Source of the DNA: Desulfobulbaceae bacterium
GTDB lineage: Bacteria; Desulfobacterota; Desulfobulbia; Desulfobulbales; Desulfobulbaceae
Assembly: GCA_030633145.1 (NCBI GenBank)
Contig: DAOVTM010000039.1
Span: forward strand, 1 to 14,807
Direction: 5' to 3'
DNA: 14,807 nt
The first letter of the stretch is position 1. Each line of letters begins with the position of its first letter. Below, piece by piece: positions 11,763-14,807 of this stretch. The notes under the pieces were generated by a model, which was given only the letters and a program-made list of their open reading frames with translations, did no database searches and was not told the origin of the DNA. The translations under genes were made by a program, and so were the position numbers.

Positions 11763-14621
11763 GTGAAAAGGATGCCTCGCGTAATTTTTCCTGCGGTTAT
11801 GTATTTTGTCATGCTTAGTGGTCTCTTTGTCTTTTTTCTGATGCCGGTTACACCCCTGTACGCCGTGCAGAAAGAGAGCAAAGTGACCATTGCGGTGTTG
11901 AGCCGCACAGACTTTTTACCCGATGCAACCGGCGTTTATGGGAAACGTTCTCGCCATGGCGATGATAAAATGCCAGGCACAGGTGATGATCATCAACGGC
12001 CGCGTCGCAGCCGGGATAAAGGGTATGATCATCTGCACCTGGAACAGGGGTATAATGCTGAAGCCGTGGGCCTGCCCGAGATTTTATCGGATGCAATCCT
12101 TGAGCACCTGGTGCGCAGTAACCGATTTACAGCGGTGGAGCGCAAGGCGTTGCGCACTGCTGTTTTGGAACAGCGGTTTGCAGGAGGAGACGGGCAAGGT
12201 TATCTTGACAGCAGCATGGACGCTTTCATGCAGGCAACCGGAACCATGTCGGCTCAGTCCGACTCAACAGCGGCGGCACTTGTAGATGGAGCAAAAACTG
12301 TTGATATGCTGCGAGACTTCAGGCACATTGGTACCACTGCGGGAGCCAAGTACCTTATTCTTGGAAATATCCATAAGCTTGGCAGCCGAACAGAATCCAG
12401 GGCTGTACCGTTCAGTGACCGTGGCCGGACGGCAGATACAAAAACAGCAATGGCACGGATTGACCTTCGGGTCGTTGATACGGCAACAAGTACCGTGTCA
12501 GGAGCTGACAGTTTAAACATTGAGGTAAGCGAATTTGTATTAACTGGGGGAGGCGGCAGCCAGGATGACTATGCCTTCCTGGATGATGTGGCGCGCCAGG
12601 CAGCCGTGAGCATACTTGACATGGTGTTCCCGGCCAGACTGGTGGAGGTGAACCCGCTTATTGTCTCCCGGGGTCGAAATGACAATATCAACTCTGGTGA
12701 TACCTTTTCAGTGTATCGCCAAGGCAGAGAGATCCGGGAACCGGGCAGCAAAACTGTTATCGGATACTTAAAGAAAGACATCGGTGAGGTGCGGGTCAAC
12801 AGGGTTGACGACACCATGTCGTATGTAGAACCTGTCCGGGGAAAGGGATTTAAGGCCGGTGATCTTGTCAGGCAATCCTTTGCTGCCAATATTAATGCGT
12901 TACCTGCGAGAACACTCACCCCGGTAACAGGAAAGGTGAAGAAGGCCGAACCGTTTAAAGGATTACCGACGGTTGCCATTGGTCTTGTCAAGACAGGTTC
13001 TACAGCCCGAACCGGTCGCGCCGCAGATGAGCATTCTCCCCAGTTTACCGATACAATTATTACACGCCTCCTCCAGAGCAAACGATTCAAGGTTATTGAT
13101 CGACAGGAGGTTGATCAGTTTCTGGATGAGCAGACGGCTCAGGCCTTAGCTGACAACAAGCCGCTCACCAGTGCCTTGGGAACCCTGAAGGGGTGTGATT
13201 ACCTGATCCTTGGTGCGGTGCAGAACTTTTCCCTTGAAGAGTCGCAGATCAAATTGCCCCACTCAAGTCTGGTTATGAACGTACTTGATGGTTATGCTGA
13301 AGGCAATATCAGGATTGTTGATGTCAGCAGTGGAGAGGTTCTTGAATCCAGGAAAATATTTGTAGAACAGCAGCTTGACGCAAAGGCTCATGAGGAACGT
13401 CTGATTGCCTCACTGGCGGATGATTTTGCGGCTCGGGTCGTGGCGGATCTCATCAACGCTATTTATCCGATTAAGATTGCCGCTGTTGCCGATGAGGGAA
13501 CTGTGTATGTCAACAGGGGGAAGGATGGCGGTTTGAATCCAGGTGCTACTTTGACGGTATATCGTCCGGGCGAGAGCATTGTTGACCCGGATACTGGAGT
13601 TGTTATAGGGTCAATGAACAGCCGTCTGGACATCCTTACCCTTACCTCTGTGGAGGAAAACCTCAGCTTGGCTGAGGTAAACGGCGGATCTCGGGTAAAG
13701 AAGGGCGATTTGCTGAAAATAATCAGCAATGAAAAGAATGAAGATGGGGTGCGGGAGACTCAACGCACAGGCAAAGCCACCCTGGCTGTTGTGAAAATAA
13801 AACTGAACGCGCGAAAGAAATTTGACGATGGGGCATTGGTTTCCGCTCTCCAGGATGGAACCATGGATCAGATCACGGATAATCTGGTTGATGCCCTTGA
13901 TAAAAGCAACCGGTTCATTTTGTTGGAGCGGCGTGAGGTTGACCAGCTGCTTGATGAAAAACTCTTCCAGGCTGCGACCAAGGGTCGTGACATTCGTCAA
14001 TATATTGAGGAATTGCAGGGCAGTGATTATCTAATTGCCGGAGAGTTGACCGCTTTTTATCTTCAGGTAACTCGGAACAAGGTTCCCTATATTGACGAGA
14101 TTGAAGTACAAAAGACTGGATTTATCGAGGGAAACCTGCGGATCGTTGATGTCCGCAACGGTCAGGTGATCACGTCTGATAAAGTACGAATCAAAAAGAA
14201 GTTTACCAAAACCGGTGTGGAGGAGATCCGTACCCGGTTGATAGATGCCTTTGTCCTCGATGCCGCTGCATCCATTGTTCAGCGTATTTATCCTATTAAG
14301 GTGCTGGCCGCTCAACCACTCCGGGTGCTGGCAACAAAGCCCGATGGAACTTTGTATATCAACCGTGGAGCTGACGGGGGGATACAGCTCGATTCTCTGT
14401 TTTCAGTTCTCCGTCCTGGTCAGGAACTGATCGACCCTGACAGTGGATCGTCTTTCGGAACTGCTGAAACATTTATTGCCACTGTCAGGATTAAACAGGT
14501 TGAAGAGGCACGTTCCGTGGCGGTTCTTGTATCAGGTGAGACACCGATGAAGGGGGATATTCTTCGCAAGGATACACCTGCCTATGAAATGAAAACCTTC
14601 CCCATGAAGGTGGCCTGGTAA
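11763..14621 (+). CDS. Large exported protein with three tandem CsgG/FlgT_C units
   Basis: The 952-residue protein begins at a GTG with AAAGGAG six bases upstream, followed by a signal peptide (about 1-34, LYA cleavage). It then holds three copies of the unit seen once in the preceding gene. Unit 1 spans 39-370 with a charged insert at 60-97. Unit 2 spans 401-653. Unit 3 spans 672-935. Each unit has a V(A/T)IAV start, (S/N)(N/K)RF-x-(V/L)-(I/E)-R, a YLI-(L/A)-G strand, RIVDV or RVVDT, a (V/I)FP/IYPI helix end, and a VNRGxDGG-IDPDxG-KxGDxx FlgT_C-like end. In unit 1 the RG-DGG loop is changed to SRGRNDNIN. This points to an envelope scaffold or pore built by gene-internal duplication. The substrate is unknown. 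It is translated with its neighbour and with the lipoprotein that follows. Confidence 0.78.
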   Translation: MKRMPRVIFPAVMYFVMLSGLFVFFLMPVTPLYAVQKESKVTIAVLSRTDFLPDATGVYGKRSRHGDDKMPGTGDDHQRPRRSRDKGYDHLHLEQGYNAEAVGLPEILSDAILEHLVRSNRFTAVERKALRTAVLEQRFAGGDGQGYLDSSMDAFMQATGTMSAQSDSTAAALVDGAKTVDMLRDFRHIGTTAGAKYLILGNIHKLGSRTESRAVPFSDRGRTADTKTAMARIDLRVVDTATSTVSGADSLNIEVSEFVLTGGGGSQDDYAFLDDVARQAAVSILDMVFPARLVEVNPLIVSRGRNDNINSGDTFSVYRQGREIREPGSKTVIGYLKKDIGEVRVNRVDDTMSYVEPVRGKGFKAGDLVRQSFAANINALPARTLTPVTGKVKKAEPFKGLPTVAIGLVKTGSTARTGRAADEHSPQFTDTIITRLLQSKRFKVIDRQEVDQFLDEQTAQALADNKPLTSALGTLKGCDYLILGAVQNFSLEESQIKLPHSSLVMNVLDGYAEGNIRIVDVSSGEVLESRKIFVEQQLDAKAHEERLIASLADDFAARVVADLINAIYPIKIAAVADEGTVYVNRGKDGGLNPGATLTVYRPGESIVDPDTGVVIGSMNSRLDILTLTSVEENLSLAEVNGGSRVKKGDLLKIISNEKNEDGVRETQRTGKATLAVVKIKLNARKKFDDGALVSALQDGTMDQITDNLVDALDKSNRFILLERREVDQLLDEKLFQAATKGRDIRQYIEELQGSDYLIAGELTAFYLQVTRNKVPYIDEIEVQKTGFIEGNLRIVDVRNGQVITSDKVRIKKKFTKTGVEEIRTRLIDAFVLDAAASIVQRIYPIKVLAAQPLRVLATKPDGTLYINRGADGGIQLDSLFSVLRPGQELIDPDSGSSFGTAETFIATVRIKQVEEARSVAVLVSGETPMKGDILRKDTPAYEMKTFPMKVAW

Positions 14622-14700
14622 AAAAAATATGAAATATACTATTATGGATAATTTTCAATTAACTGTCCCACATGAAGTGTTGCTCGTTCGATCAGGTTTC

Positions 14701-14807
14701 ATGAGCTGTGTTCGTAAGCTATTGCCCTGTATGGTGATTTCTATGATCGTTTTCGGCTGTGTTCCAACGCAAACCAGTAAGCGGGTTGCGCAGTTTAGAT
14801 CTGACAA
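14701..14807 (+). CDS. Putative lipoprotein, N-terminal part
   Basis: The gene runs off the right edge. From ATG 14701 the translation has a basic start (MSCVRKLLP), a hydrophobic stretch and a VFGC lipobox at about residues 17-20, followed by VPTQTSKRVAQF. This is a typical signal peptidase II cleavage site, so the mature protein would be lipid-anchored, probably to the outer membrane. CAGG precedes the ATG by 4 bases. An upstream in-frame ATG at 14629 would add 24 residues before the signal peptide and lacks a ribosome binding site. Its position right after two CsgG-type genes suggests a partner lipoprotein of that system. Confidence 0.6.
   Translation, partial: MSCVRKLLPCMVISMIVFGCVPTQTSKRVAQFRSD

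Noticed and set aside
1..14807. CRISPR array, tRNA or rRNA genes
   Set aside because: No regularly spaced direct repeats and no cloverleaf or ribosomal RNA-like sequence was noticed on either strand.

Overview
The window looks like an accessory region of a Gram-negative bacterium. The evidence is signal-peptide genes, an RND efflux permease and CsgG-type outer-membrane assembly proteins. The mix of caspase-like and NACHT proteins, several toxin-antitoxin modules, REP-type transposase and short palindromic repeats is typical of sulfate-reducing or other large-genome Desulfobacterota and of some filamentous bacteria. That taxonomic guess is inference only; no marker gene is present.

Layout. 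(1) Bases 1-248, minus strand: 5' end of a CofD/YvcK-like gene. (2) 609-2276, plus: the C-terminal half of an RND efflux permease whose N-terminal half is gone. (3) 2266-3685, minus: a graveyard of toxin-antitoxin genes. It holds a Phd/YefM antitoxin with an internally deleted VapC, an MqsA-like/DUF4258 pair, and a tiny remnant of a second vapBC locus. (4) 3883-7474, minus: an intact vapBC, then a coiled-coil PD-(D/E)XK nuclease-like protein, then a NACHT NTPase fused to a formylglycine-generating-enzyme-like (C-type lectin fold) domain. (5) 7812-9503, minus: a secreted caspase-like protein with PEGA and DUF1566 domains. (6) 9648-10687: a REP-associated tyrosine transposase inside a perfect 21-bp inverted repeat. 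(7) 10833-14807, plus: a secretion/outer-membrane operon with one single-unit CsgG/FlgT_C protein, one three-unit CsgG/FlgT_C protein and the start of a lipoprotein.

Most interesting reading: the NACHT protein and the caspase protein both end in the two C-type-lectin-fold domains best known as targets of diversity-generating retroelements (FGE-sulfatase and DUF1566). In both, the extreme C-terminus shows the codon pattern left by adenine-directed mutagenesis of AAY codons: random first and second bases, with the third base kept as C or T. The window would then hold two hypermutable sensor proteins, one probably cytoplasmic with a NACHT switch beside a nuclease-like partner, the other exported with a caspase effector. 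I see no reverse transcriptase or template repeat here, so diversification would have to be driven from elsewhere in the genome. This is inference from sequence pattern and needs a genome-wide search for the matching template repeat.
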